In this document: positions 25,217 through 35,219 of the stretch, piece after piece | How positions within the stretch are numbered: the first letter of the stretch is position 1 | Layout of the letters: each line of letters starts with the position of its first letter | Origin: Dyadobacter sp. NIV53 | GTDB lineage: Bacteria; Bacteroidota; Bacteroidia; Cytophagales; Spirosomataceae | Direction of reading: 5' to 3' | Length of the DNA: 64,000 bases | NCBI RefSeq assembly: GCF_019711195.1 | Contig: NZ_CP081299.1 | Coordinates: 4,994,501 to 5,058,500 of the forward strand | The notes under the pieces: generated by a model | Seen by the model: only the letters and a program-made list of their open reading frames with translations | Database searches by the model: none | Told to the model about the DNA's origin: nothing | Program-made: the position numbers and the translations under genes

Positions 25217-28200
25217 ATGAAAAAAGTTCGACGAATTGATGACTTACTATTTACACTCATGCGTATAACAGTCATTCAATGTTTTGTGGCTTGTCTGTTT
25301 GCAGGCATGTCACTGGCACATGATGGAAGAGCCCAGTCAGCATTGAATCAGAAAGTTACCCTGAATGTAGAAAATCAGGATGTCAAGAAGATACTCAAGC
25401 AACTGGAAAAGCAGACCAACGTAAGATTTGTTTTCAGTTCCAAACTGATACAATCCGATAGAAAAGCAACTGTAAAAGCCCAGAACAGCCAGCTTTCAAG
25501 CGTACTGGATGAATTGCTTAAGCCATTGCAACTTCAGTATTCTGCCACTGATGACCTTATTGTAATTAAGCCAAATCATCCGTCGCCTGATCCGAAACCA
25601 GCTTCGGGTGCGATAGATGGCCAGCCAGATGAAACTGTTATACAAACGATCGACAGATCCATTACAGGAACAGTAAAGGAAGAATCTGGTGCAGCGTTGG
25701 CCGGTGTAAGTATTGTTGTAAAAGGAACCCAGATTGGTGCATCTTCTGATACTGACGGTAAGTATACCGTGACCGCACCAAACGGAGAAGTTACATTGGT
25801 TTTTTCTTTTGTTGGATTTCTGTCCCGGGAAGTTGTTGTATCCAACAGCCAAAGCGTTGTGGATGTGGCGCTTAAAGTAGATGACAAAGCTCTTGAAGAA
25901 GTAGTAGTGGTTGGGTATGGTACACAGAAAAAAGAATCGTTAACAGGTGCCATAGCCACAGTAACCAGCAAAGACCTGGACCGGGTTCATGGTGGATCTA
26001 CTGTGAGTTCGGGTCTGGCAGGAAAAATTCCGGGTGTAACATTCCGGATGCCGGATGGACGGCCGGGAGCCAGTGCAACTGTTCAGATACGAAATATGGG
26101 AAATCCTTTATTTGTCATTGATGGTATTCAGCAGGATGTAGGCCAGTTTAATAATCTTTCACCTAATGATGTAGAAAGTATTACCGTTCTGAAAGATGCT
26201 TCTGCTGCAATTTATGGTGTACGGGCTGCAAATGGTGTGGTAGTTGTGACGACAAAAAGAGGGAAAAATGGTACGAAAAATACTGTAAATCTGGATGCTT
26301 ATACAGGATGGCAAAACTGGTCGCGGTTTCCGAACGTCGTTAATGATTCATACCAATGGATGGCTGGCAGGGCAGAAGCGGAGATGAATCAATACGGACA
26401 AACTTCCATTACGCAAGCAGAACTCGATAAGTACAGAGCCGGGACAGAACCAGGCTACCAGACGTTTAACTGGAAAGATTTTATTGTGAAGAAGAATTCG
26501 CCCTTATCTTCTATTAATCTGAATATCAATGGAGGTTCGGATAAAATCAGTTACTATATTTCTGCAACAAGGCTGAAACAGAATTCCGTACTGGGCCGCG
26601 AATTTACTTTTGCAAGAAATAATATCCAGAGTAATGTAGATGCCAACATTACCGACAACCTGAAAATTGGCGTACAGATCAATGGCCGGATTGAAACCAG
26701 AGATCAGCCAGGTATTCCTGGTGGTGATGATTACTGGCTGCCCCGATTTGCGATTTTACGTAATCGCCCTTTTGAACGACCGTATGCGAATGACAATCCG
26801 CTGTACCTGAATGACATCAAACACAACGAAACTAACTGGGCTTACAATAATAAGAAACTGGGAGGTTATCAGACCGATATCTGGCGTGTTTTGCAAACAA
26901 ACATGACAGGTGAATACAAAATTCCGGGTGTGAAAGGTTTGGCAGTCAGAGGTATGTATTCTTATTATATTGGTGATCAGGTTTTGAATGGCCATGAATA
27001 TACCTATCAGGCATATACTTACAACGCCACAGATGATACTTACAAAGTAACAGGAGGAAGTACAAATCCATGGCGTGAAAGGCGTACCCGCAAAACAATG
27101 CGGAATGTATATCAGGGACAAATAAACTATAACAATACATTTGGCAAAAATACCATCGGTGCCACGTTTGTAGCTGAGCGCCAGGAGGAAAGAGACCAGG
27201 AACAATGGGCACATTCGGTACCTTCTACCAATGTTTTACCACTAATGTATTTTGCTACAATGGACACCTATAACGACCGGGATGATCAGTGGGCACGTAT
27301 AGGGTATATCGGTAGGGTTAACTATGATTATGCCAATCGGTATTATATTGAAGTATCGGGTCGAAGGGATGCTTCCTGGAAGTTTGCACCTGACAGGCGT
27401 GTAGGTTATTTCCCTTCGGCATCTGTTGGATGGAGAATAACAGAAGAGTCATTTATTAAAGATTTATTAGGCTCGCACAGCATTCTGGATGACCTTAAAA
27501 TACGGGGATCATACGGGATTTTGGGAGACGATAATATTTTGTTTAACAATGATCCTAATAGTCCGTTAAGTCCCTATGCGTATCTGCCCGGGTACAATTA
27601 CAATCAGGGAAACGTAATTTTAAGTGGGAATGCGGTAGTGACCACGCGTGATAAAGGCCAGCCTATCAATAATATATCCTGGTTCAAAAGTAAGATTACT
27701 GACGTTGGAGCAGATTTTACATTACTTGGAACAAAAATTACCGGTTCGGTTGATTATTTCTACCGCCTCCGGACAGGATTGCTTGGTCGGAAATATGACA
27801 TATTGGTACCAAGTGAACTGGGTTATAGTTTACCTGATGAAAATGTGAACAGTGACTCGCAAAGAGGCTGGGAAGGCGCACTGACCTATAACGGAAAATC
27901 GGGTAATGTCAGTTATTCGGTTGGTGGTAATGTTTCCTTCTCAAGAAGCAAATTTGTGTCATCCTACAAACCAATCTTTAACAATTCCTGGGATCGGTTC
28001 CGTAATTCATCGGAAAGCCGTTACAGTAATATTTTCTGGGGGTATGAGTGTGTCGGGCAGTTTCAGTCTCAGCAGCAGATTAACGAATATACGGTTAATA
28101 TCGACGGACAGGGAAACAGGACTTTACTTCCGGGAGACTTGATTTATAAAGATATTAACGGAGATAATATCATCAATGATCTGGATCAAAGGCCAATCGG

Positions 28201-28726
28201 ATACACAACAAGCGGGCAGCCAAGTATCAATTTTGGGTTAAATCTGTCGGCAAGCTGGAAAGGGATTACATTCAATGCTGATTTTTCCGGAGGTGCTATG
28301 TATTCCTGGAACCAGAACTGGGAGCAAAGATGGGCATACCAGAATGATGGTGCTTTGAATAGTATCTTTCTGGACAGATGGCACCGCGCAGATCCTTTCG
28401 ATCTGAACAGTGAATGGATTCCGGGAAAATACCCTGCCTTGCGGTACAACGACGGCGGACATAGCAACTACAACAAAAACTCTACCTTCTGGCTGCATAA
28501 TGTGAAGTACATCCGCGCCAGAACGATTGAGCTGGGATATTCTTTACCAAAATCTATACTGGAAAAAATAAAAATGCAGCGTGCAAGAGTGTATATCAAC
28601 GGTTATAATCTATTCTCCATTGACAATCTGAAAAAGTTTGGTATCGATCCTGAAATTGCTGATGATAATGGTTTGCAATATCCTCAGAACAAGTTTGTTA
28701 ACGTAGGGATTAACCTGTCAATCTAA
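25217..28726 (+). CDS. SusC/RagA-family TonB-linked outer-membrane protein with STN domain
   Basis: 1169 residues. A signal peptide ends near SLAHDGRAQS. An STN (secretin-like) domain follows (about 42-118; VTLNVENQDVKKILKQLEKQ). Then come a carboxypeptidase-D-like domain (about 150-230; GTVKEESGAALAGVSIVVKG), and the plug with EEVVVVGYGTQKKE and LFVIDGIQQD. The rest is a beta barrel ending in VNVGINLSI with a terminal aromatic-poor strand. It imports an oligosaccharide or other nutrient with TonB and ExbBD energy, together with SusD. The STN domain marks it as a transducer that signals to the FecR/sigma pair upstream. The 240-base gap before it holds no gene. Confidence 0.96.
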   Translation: MKKVRRIDDLLFTLMRITVIQCFVACLFAGMSLAHDGRAQSALNQKVTLNVENQDVKKILKQLEKQTNVRFVFSSKLIQSDRKATVKAQNSQLSSVLDELLKPLQLQYSATDDLIVIKPNHPSPDPKPASGAIDGQPDETVIQTIDRSITGTVKEESGAALAGVSIVVKGTQIGASSDTDGKYTVTAPNGEVTLVFSFVGFLSREVVVSNSQSVVDVALKVDDKALEEVVVVGYGTQKKESLTGAIATVTSKDLDRVHGGSTVSSGLAGKIPGVTFRMPDGRPGASATVQIRNMGNPLFVIDGIQQDVGQFNNLSPNDVESITVLKDASAAIYGVRAANGVVVVTTKRGKNGTKNTVNLDAYTGWQNWSRFPNVVNDSYQWMAGRAEAEMNQYGQTSITQAELDKYRAGTEPGYQTFNWKDFIVKKNSPLSSINLNINGGSDKISYYISATRLKQNSVLGREFTFARNNIQSNVDANITDNLKIGVQINGRIETRDQPGIPGGDDYWLPRFAILRNRPFERPYANDNPLYLNDIKHNETNWAYNNKKLGGYQTDIWRVLQTNMTGEYKIPGVKGLAVRGMYSYYIGDQVLNGHEYTYQAYTYNATDDTYKVTGGSTNPWRERRTRKTMRNVYQGQINYNNTFGKNTIGATFVAERQEERDQEQWAHSVPSTNVLPLMYFATMDTYNDRDDQWARIGYIGRVNYDYANRYYIEVSGRRDASWKFAPDRRVGYFPSASVGWRITEESFIKDLLGSHSILDDLKIRGSYGILGDDNILFNNDPNSPLSPYAYLPGYNYNQGNVILSGNAVVTTRDKGQPINNISWFKSKITDVGADFTLLGTKITGSVDYFYRLRTGLLGRKYDILVPSELGYSLPDENVNSDSQRGWEGALTYNGKSGNVSYSVGGNVSFSRSKFVSSYKPIFNNSWDRFRNSSESRYSNIFWGYECVGQFQSQQQINEYTVNIDGQGNRTLLPGDLIYKDINGDNIINDLDQRPIGYTTSGQPSINFGLNLSASWKGITFNADFSGGAMYSWNQNWEQRWAYQNDGALNSIFLDRWHRADPFDLNSEWIPGKYPALRYNDGGHSNYNKNSTFWLHNVKYIRARTIELGYSLPKSILEKIKMQRARVYINGYNLFSIDNLKKFGIDPEIADDNGLQYPQNKFVNVGINLSI

Positions 28727-28745
28727 TCGTATTAAAAATATCAAG

Positions 28746-30671
28746 ATGAAAAAAATATTTTATATATCAATGATTGTAATGCTCACGCTGAGCTGGTCCT
28801 GTAATGATGATGATTTTCTGGATCGGCCGTCGACGAGTATTCTCACCGAGGAACAGGTATGGGCTGATGAAGGCCAGGTATTATCGGTACTGGGAAATTT
28901 ATACAACCGGTATGTGGAGATTGCCAATTTCAAAGATTTCCCACGAACCGGCGGTTTGTCGACACTGCCGGGATGGACGAGAATGGCTGATTTCAATGAG
29001 GCTTTCTGGTCTGAATCCGGACGGTACAACGAATTTCAAAATAGTGGCTGGGATTATAATACGTGGTCAATCTGGGATTATGGTTATATCAGGGAAATGA
29101 ACATGTTTATCCAGAAATGTACAGCAGCGGAAAAATTATCTCCCGAAATTAAAAGCAGGTTTTTGGCAGAAGCCAGATTTTTAAGAGCATCATATTATTT
29201 CGAACTCGTGAAACGAATGGGTGGTGTCCCGCTCATCCTGGAACCTATGACGTACGATTTCAGTGGTGATCCCTCATACCTACAATATCCAAGAGCAAAA
29301 GAGTCCGAGATATACGATTTTGTAATTAAGGAAGCTGAGGAAATCAAATCAACTTTGCCGGTAAATGCAGGTGAGAAATCAAGGGCAACCCAGGGAGCAG
29401 CTTTGGCAATGCAGGCGCGGGCCGCTTTACATGCTGCTTCCATTGCAAAATACGGAGTAAATACACCTCAGGTTTCTTTACCGGGAGGAGAGATAGGTAT
29501 TCCTGCTGCAATGGCAACAGGTTATTATACCAAAGCATTGAGTGCAGCAAAGGCAATCATCAGCGGAAGTGCAGGTGCTTATGCTTTGTATAATAAAAAA
29601 CCCGATTTATCTGAAAATTTCGCGAGTATTTTTTATGACAAGGCCAATAATTCAGAAGTCATTTTTGCGGAAGATTATAAATTAAAAAGCGGTAAGGTCC
29701 ATTATTTTACAGGTTGGAACCAGCCTCGTTATGGTGCCGAAGAGGAAGAAGGTGGCCGTATTAATCCTTCCCTGAATCTGGTAGAGTCATTTGAAAAACT
29801 GGATAATACTTTTGCACCTATTCCAACTACCAATGCAGCCGGTGCTACTTTATATTATACCAATCAGGCAGATATTTTTGCGGGACGTGATGCACGTTTG
29901 GGTGGAACTGTCATGCTGCCGGGTACTACTTTTAAAGGAAGGGCTGTGGATATATGGGCGGGCTTTCAGCTGGCAAACGGATCCATCATCAGCGGTGATG
30001 ACCGTGGTGCACAAAAGACTTTACCGGGCAAAACAGTGCCGGAACAGGTTGTGGGTTTTGATGGCCCGATCGACGGCTTTGAATTTACGGCACAAACAGG
30101 TTTTTATCTGCGTAAATATTTGGATCCTGTATTAGGTTCTGGCCAGCGTGGTGTAAATAGCGAGGTTTGGCTGGTGCGGTATCGTTATGCAGAAGTTTTG
30201 TTAAATGCTGCCGAAGCTTCGTTTGAACTTGGAAATTCTACGGATGCAGCCATGTATATGAACCAGGTAAGGGCACGTGCAGGACTGGTCATTCCATTGA
30301 AGCCATCAGAAATTACTTTCGACCGGATAGCGCATGAACGCCGGGTGGAACTGGCTTTTGAAGGGCATTATCATTACGATATAAAACGCTGGCGGATTGC
30401 GCATCTGATCATGGACGGCAATGCAATTACTCCTGCCGACCTTACTGCAAATCTTGGAAAAGCTACCAAAAGAAATACACAGCCCTGGGCTTTGTGGCCC
30501 TACAAATTGTATGACCCGGCATCAGCTAATAATGGCAAGTGGCTTTATAAGGTAGTTAAATTAAGCCGCGTTACCGGTGCTGACCGCTTTCAGCTGGGAA
30601 ATTATTATTCTTCGATCAGTGATGAAGTTGTTAATAATAACCCGAAAATCGTTAGAAATCCTAATCAATAG
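28746..30671 (+). CDS. SusD/RagB-family nutrient-binding outer-membrane lipoprotein
   Basis: 641 residues, partner lid of the SusC channel on the cell surface. The leader MKKIFYISMIVMLTLSWSC ends with the lipobox Cys at position 19, followed by NDDDFLDRPS, a typical lipoprotein-export-like acidic stretch of Bacteroidota. TPR-type helices and the C-terminal region (VRARAGL, HERRVELAFEGHYHYDIKRWR) are SusD hallmarks. It is slightly long for the family (usually 480-620). It is 19 bases after SusC and 27 bases before the DUF3823 gene, so it is one operon. Confidence 0.95.
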   Translation: MKKIFYISMIVMLTLSWSCNDDDFLDRPSTSILTEEQVWADEGQVLSVLGNLYNRYVEIANFKDFPRTGGLSTLPGWTRMADFNEAFWSESGRYNEFQNSGWDYNTWSIWDYGYIREMNMFIQKCTAAEKLSPEIKSRFLAEARFLRASYYFELVKRMGGVPLILEPMTYDFSGDPSYLQYPRAKESEIYDFVIKEAEEIKSTLPVNAGEKSRATQGAALAMQARAALHAASIAKYGVNTPQVSLPGGEIGIPAAMATGYYTKALSAAKAIISGSAGAYALYNKKPDLSENFASIFYDKANNSEVIFAEDYKLKSGKVHYFTGWNQPRYGAEEEEGGRINPSLNLVESFEKLDNTFAPIPTTNAAGATLYYTNQADIFAGRDARLGGTVMLPGTTFKGRAVDIWAGFQLANGSIISGDDRGAQKTLPGKTVPEQVVGFDGPIDGFEFTAQTGFYLRKYLDPVLGSGQRGVNSEVWLVRYRYAEVLLNAAEASFELGNSTDAAMYMNQVRARAGLVIPLKPSEITFDRIAHERRVELAFEGHYHYDIKRWRIAHLIMDGNAITPADLTANLGKATKRNTQPWALWPYKLYDPASANNGKWLYKVVKLSRVTGADRFQLGNYYSSISDEVVNNNPKIVRNPNQ

Positions 30672-30698
30672 ATGATCACATTTAAACGAAAAGATATT

Positions 30699-31400
30699 AT
30701 GAAAATCAGGTTTCATTTTATGCATTTTCTGGCACTGGCTGTCCTTTTTGTTTCTTGTGAAAAGGATAACTTCACGGCGCCGAAATCAATATTATCCGGC
30801 AGGATTGTTTATAAAGGAGAGCCTGTCGGTGTGGAATACAATCAGGTCAGATTACAATTATGGCAGCCTGGGTTTGGTAAGCTTGCAGCTATTGACGCGC
30901 CTGTATCCCAGGATGGTTCCTATTCGGCTGTGCTTTTTGACGGTAATTATAAAATAGCATTTCCGAAAGGAGAAGGGCCTTTTAAAACCGTTGAAAAAGA
31001 TGCAGTGGCTAAGGATACAATATTTGTAAACTTTTCAGGCGGCCAGACATTGGACGTGGAGGTAATGCCATATTACATGATCCGGAACGCTCAGTTAAGT
31101 GGAGCGGAAAACAAGATTTCGGCTGTATTAAAACTGGAAAAGATCATTGCCGATACTACAGGAAAGGATATCGAAAGAGTTTCGCTTTATGTCAATAAAA
31201 CAGAGTTTGTTTCAAGGGCAACCAATATTGCGGTGTTCGATATCGCAGGGACTGATCTGAAGGATCTGAATAATGTCAGTTTAACAGCCACAGTTCCGGC
31301 TCTTGTTCCGGCTCAAAACTATGTTTTTGCGCGTGTAGGTATAAAAATAAAGGACGTGGAGGACATGGTATTTTCTCCTGTTCAAATGGTGCAGCTATAG
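30699..31400 (+). CDS. DUF3823 surface lipoprotein of the SusCD operon
   Basis: 233 residues from the ATG at 30699. An in-frame ATG at 30672, directly after the SusD stop, would add nine polar residues before the leader. The signal ends LFVSC, giving a lipoprotein. After it, SILSGRIVYKGEPVG and DGSYSAVLFDGNYKIAFPKGEGPF form a carboxypeptidase-regulatory-like beta sandwich, and a second Ig-like domain fills the rest. DUF3823 proteins are regularly found directly after SusC/SusD pairs and are thought to bind glycan or assist capture. This family role is inferred from context rather than shown biochemically here. Confidence 0.85.
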   Translation: MKIRFHFMHFLALAVLFVSCEKDNFTAPKSILSGRIVYKGEPVGVEYNQVRLQLWQPGFGKLAAIDAPVSQDGSYSAVLFDGNYKIAFPKGEGPFKTVEKDAVAKDTIFVNFSGGQTLDVEVMPYYMIRNAQLSGAENKISAVLKLEKIIADTTGKDIERVSLYVNKTEFVSRATNIAVFDIAGTDLKDLNNVSLTATVPALVPAQNYVFARVGIKIKDVEDMVFSPVQMVQL

Positions 31401-31411
31401 ATATTTGAATC

Positions 31412-31459
31412 TTTATTTGTGCATAAGGGTGCTATCTGCTACACTTATGCACAAATAAA
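31412..31459 (+). terminator. Hairpin separating the SusCD operon from the enzyme genes
   Basis: A perfect 16-bp stem (TTTATTTGTGCATAAG at 31412-31427 with its complement at 31444-31459) and a 16-base loop lie 12 bases after the DUF3823 stop. There is no long T run. It may be a terminator or an attenuator that lowers expression of the downstream enzymes. Confidence 0.6.
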
Positions 31460-31590
31460 TTTACACCTGTCCTGGCACAAAGAGTAAGTAATCTTTGAAG
31501 TCACCGGACTTTAATAATAAGTAAATGCAATAATATTAAGTTTTGCGGTCTAAAAACAGCAGAATATTTCATGCCAAAATATTGATTTAA

Positions 31591-34500
31591 ATGAATGGAT
31601 TAATGAGGAAATACATTGTCGTTTTGTTCATCGGCTTACTTGCAATTGGTTGTGCACACAACAAAATGAATTCAACCGGCAGTAAAACCGGTGGTGCAAA
31701 AGTGGAAGGACGAAGGGCAGAAGTTCTGTTTTTAGGCCATAACAGCAAGCACCACGATTCAGGAAAATATGCTCCCTGGCTCGGCATTAAGCTTTTTCAC
31801 AGCGGTATTAACATGACTTATACCGTTGACCTGAACGATCTGAATACTGAGAACCTGGATAAATATGATGGCCTGATCATTTATGCAAATCACGATTCAC
31901 TGTCTGCTTCACAGGAAAGTGCTATGAAAGCATTTGTGGAAGGCGGTAAAGGGCTGATCCCGCTGCACTCGGCTTCGGGCTGTTTCCGCAATTCCGAATG
32001 GTATATTAAAACCATCGGCGGGCAGTTTGCTTCCCATAAAGTTGATACTTTCAAAAATATTATCCTGAAAGCCGATCATCCGGTGATGAAAGGAATTACA
32101 GATTTTGAAACATTTGATGAAACTTACGTACATAAAAATCTGAATCCTGATAAAATTATTTTGGGAGAACGAGTGGAAGGCGATCATCACGAACCTTATA
32201 CCTGGGTTCGAAATGAAGGAAAAGGGCGGGTTTTTTACACGGCTTATGGTCACGATGATAGTACCTGGACTAATAAAGGTTTTCTTGACTTGGTTAGAAA
32301 CGGTGTTGTATGGGCAATGGGAGACAAGGTTCAGAATCAGATTGCTGCACTGAATATTCCTGATCCGGATATTTACAATTCTGATACGATTTCACATTAT
32401 ACCAAACGGCACGTGGTGGCCAAAATGCAGGAATCTTTATCACCATTGGAATCCAACAAGCTGACCCAGATCCCGGCCGATTTTGAAATAAAGCTTTTTG
32501 CGGCAGAACCCGATATTACCAATCCGATTGCAATGGCCTGGGACGAACGAGGGCGTTTGTGGGTGGTAGAATCAGTGGATTATCCCAATACGTTTAAAGA
32601 AACTGACGGAGCAGCCAATGACCGGATCAAAATATGTGAAGATACGGATGGAGACGGGAAGGCGGATAAGTTTACAACTTTTGCTGACAAACTGAATATT
32701 CCAACCAGTATGGTATTTTCCAATGGCGGGATTATAGTTTCCATGGCACCCGATTTTGTGTTTATGAAAGATACAAATGGTGACGACGTGGCTGATGTCA
32801 GAGAAGTGATCATCACTGGCTGGGGTAAAAATGATACGCACGCAGGGCCATCCAATTTGCTTTACGGATTTGATAACAAAATCTGGGGCGTGAATGGTTA
32901 TTCGGGATTTAAAGGCTCTATTAATGGCAAACCGTTTAATTTTTCACAAGGCGTTTATAATTTCAAACCTGACGGAAAAGAATTTGCTTATCTGGGAAGC
33001 AGCAGTAATAATACCTGGGGATTGGGCGTAACGGAAGATAACAATGTTTTTCTTTCAACTGCCAATAACACGCATAGCGCATATTATTCCATGCCTGCCA
33101 AATTTCTTCAGCGTTCGGTAGAAGGAGAAGAAAATGCGATACAATCTGTTCAGAAAATAGATGGCCACTATGATGCACACTCCATGACGCCCAATTTGCG
33201 GCAGGTGGATGTGGTAGGAGGGTTTACTTCCGCAGCCGGACATCATTTTTATACCGCAAGAAATTTTCCAAAGGAGTACTGGAACCGCATTGCTTTTGTA
33301 TCAGAGCCTACTATTCGTTTGGTACATAAGTCAATCATTGAACCGGATGGAGCAGGTTTTAAGGAAAAAGATGGCTGGAATTTCATGGCAAGCTCTGATG
33401 AATGGTTTGGGCCGGTTCAGGCAGAAGTAGGGCCAGATGGTGCAGTGTGGGTTTCGGATTGGTACAATTTCATTATCCAGCACAATGTATTCGTTCCAGC
33501 TCAATCACCTGCCGAATTTATCATACCATTCAAAGAACAGCCTCATGGACCCGGGAATGCGTTTAGTAGTCCGATGCGGGATTTAAGCCATGGCCGTATT
33601 TATAGGGTTGTGTATAAAAATGCAAAAAAGAATACGGCACTTAAACTTTCCAAAGACGATCTGCCGGGATTAATTGCGGCTTTGGAAAATGACAATATGT
33701 TCTGGAGAATGACAGCCCAAAGACTACTGGTTGAATCGAAAAAGCTCTCTATAGTTCCTGATTTATACAAGATCATTAACAATCAGAAAGTTGACGAAAT
33801 CGGATTAAATGGTCCGGCTATTCATGCGTTATGGACATTGCACGGGTTAGGCGTTCTTGACGGTTCCAATGCGGAAGCTTTGCAGGTCGTAAACAAAGCG
33901 CTGACTCATCCGGCGGCAGGTGTCAGAAAAGCGGCAGCCGGTGTTTTACCTAAAAATGGTCAAAGTTTTGGTTCGATTCAGCCATTGATGAAAGATCCGA
34001 ACCTGAACACACGTTTGTCAGCTTTTGTCGCATTGGTAGAATTACCAACATCTGAAAAAATTGGTGAAGCGATATATCAGGCATCGCTCGATGAACAAAA
34101 TGCAAAAGATGGCTGGTTGTCAAAAGCAATACTGGCTGCTGCGATTACACATGAAAAGGGGTTTTTGGCTGTGTCCGAAAAAGCATCTTTAAAATCTAAA
34201 TTCAGCGAACAGATTGCTTCGGCGTTACACAAGGAAGTATATCCTTTGGGCAGGAGGAATTCTTTGCAGTTCCCTCCTGATGTAACCGGAAAAGAAATAA
34301 CAATTAAGGCGAGTGTTACCAAATCGAAGGACAAGCCACTGCGTGGTTTTATTGCCGGACAGGGTGGGAAAGACGGGGGCTATGCCTTGTACATTCAGGA
34401 CGGAAAGCTGATCATGATGGTGAAACAACATGGTATGGTAAGCCAGGCAACTACAGGCGAGCCGCTTCCGGACAAGTTCGATGTAACAGCAGGTTTATCA

Positions 34501-35145
34501 AAAACAGGTAAAATCAGTATTGATATTGATGGAAAGAGGGTTGCAGAAGGCAAAGCACATATGCTATTTATGGAGCCGCTTTCTAATACAATCCGTACCG
34601 GTGAAGATGTTGAAGGCGAAGATAAACTGGGAAATTATGAGGGTAGATTTGGTTTTGACGGCAATTTTCAAAAAGCTGTCCTGGAACTGAACCGGCCCGA
34701 TGATAGCAATACAGAAACTCCCGAAGTCAGGAAAGAAAATACGTCTGTATCTTCAAAATCGGCTAATGCAATGATAATTGAGCTTAGAGTAGAAAAAGAA
34801 ATTATGCAGTATGATAAAAAACTGATTAGTGCAAAAGCAGGGCAGAAAGTAATGATTAACCTGGAAAATCCTGACGGTATGCAGCATAATTTTCTTTTGT
34901 TGAAACCTGGTACATTGCAAATAGTCGGCAAAGCAGCCGATGAAATGTTAAGCGATCCCAAAGCGGCTGAGAAACAATATGTGCCCAAAATTCCGGAAGT
35001 GCTGTATTCTACCAAACTGGTCAATTCAGGAGAAACGGTTACGCTTGAATTTACTGTGCCAAATACACCTGGTGATTATCCTTACGTTTGCACATTTCCA
35101 GGGCACTGGCGTGGGATGAACGGAATATTGCGTGTAACAAAATAG
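31591..35145 (+). CDS. Large ThuA / dehydrogenase-type propeller / HEAT / LamG-like / cupredoxin lipoprotein
   Basis: 1184 residues. The lipobox LLAIGC places the lipid at Cys21. A ThuA domain spans about 43-255 (EVLFLGHNSKHHDSGKYAPW, HSASGCFRNSEWY, YTAYGHDDSTW). Next is a beta-propeller of the PVC-type membrane-bound dehydrogenase family (about 290-680), then HEAT-like helices (690-850), a LamG-like beta domain (about 884-1040), and a plastocyanin-like domain (1060-1184). The last has a complete type-1 copper site: His1099, Cys1167, His1172, Met1176. The usual C-terminal haem motif CxxCH of relatives is absent. It may be a surface or periplasmic sugar oxidoreductase passing electrons to copper; this is inference. 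Met5 is an alternative start. Confidence 0.85.
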   Translation: MNGLMRKYIVVLFIGLLAIGCAHNKMNSTGSKTGGAKVEGRRAEVLFLGHNSKHHDSGKYAPWLGIKLFHSGINMTYTVDLNDLNTENLDKYDGLIIYANHDSLSASQESAMKAFVEGGKGLIPLHSASGCFRNSEWYIKTIGGQFASHKVDTFKNIILKADHPVMKGITDFETFDETYVHKNLNPDKIILGERVEGDHHEPYTWVRNEGKGRVFYTAYGHDDSTWTNKGFLDLVRNGVVWAMGDKVQNQIAALNIPDPDIYNSDTISHYTKRHVVAKMQESLSPLESNKLTQIPADFEIKLFAAEPDITNPIAMAWDERGRLWVVESVDYPNTFKETDGAANDRIKICEDTDGDGKADKFTTFADKLNIPTSMVFSNGGIIVSMAPDFVFMKDTNGDDVADVREVIITGWGKNDTHAGPSNLLYGFDNKIWGVNGYSGFKGSINGKPFNFSQGVYNFKPDGKEFAYLGSSSNNTWGLGVTEDNNVFLSTANNTHSAYYSMPAKFLQRSVEGEENAIQSVQKIDGHYDAHSMTPNLRQVDVVGGFTSAAGHHFYTARNFPKEYWNRIAFVSEPTIRLVHKSIIEPDGAGFKEKDGWNFMASSDEWFGPVQAEVGPDGAVWVSDWYNFIIQHNVFVPAQSPAEFIIPFKEQPHGPGNAFSSPMRDLSHGRIYRVVYKNAKKNTALKLSKDDLPGLIAALENDNMFWRMTAQRLLVESKKLSIVPDLYKIINNQKVDEIGLNGPAIHALWTLHGLGVLDGSNAEALQVVNKALTHPAAGVRKAAAGVLPKNGQSFGSIQPLMKDPNLNTRLSAFVALVELPTSEKIGEAIYQASLDEQNAKDGWLSKAILAAAITHEKGFLAVSEKASLKSKFSEQIASALHKEVYPLGRRNSLQFPPDVTGKEITIKASVTKSKDKPLRGFIAGQGGKDGGYALYIQDGKLIMMVKQHGMVSQATTGEPLPDKFDVTAGLSKTGKISIDIDGKRVAEGKAHMLFMEPLSNTIRTGEDVEGEDKLGNYEGRFGFDGNFQKAVLELNRPDDSNTETPEVRKENTSVSSKSANAMIIELRVEKEIMQYDKKLISAKAGQKVMINLENPDGMQHNFLLLKPGTLQIVGKAADEMLSDPKAAEKQYVPKIPEVLYSTKLVNSGETVTLEFTVPNTPGDYPYVCTFPGHWRGMNGILRVTK

Positions 35146-35219
35146 GCATAAACGACCCAAGCTTTTGTAACAGCCTAACTTCTTTATTCTTTAAATACTT
35201 AAAAAACTACATCTGAAAA

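Noticed and set aside
26756..27214. Minus-strand frame of 152 codons inside the SusC gene
   Set aside because: Shadow frame within a long, well-supported coding gene; hydrophobic and Cys-rich composition is an artefact of the antisense reading.
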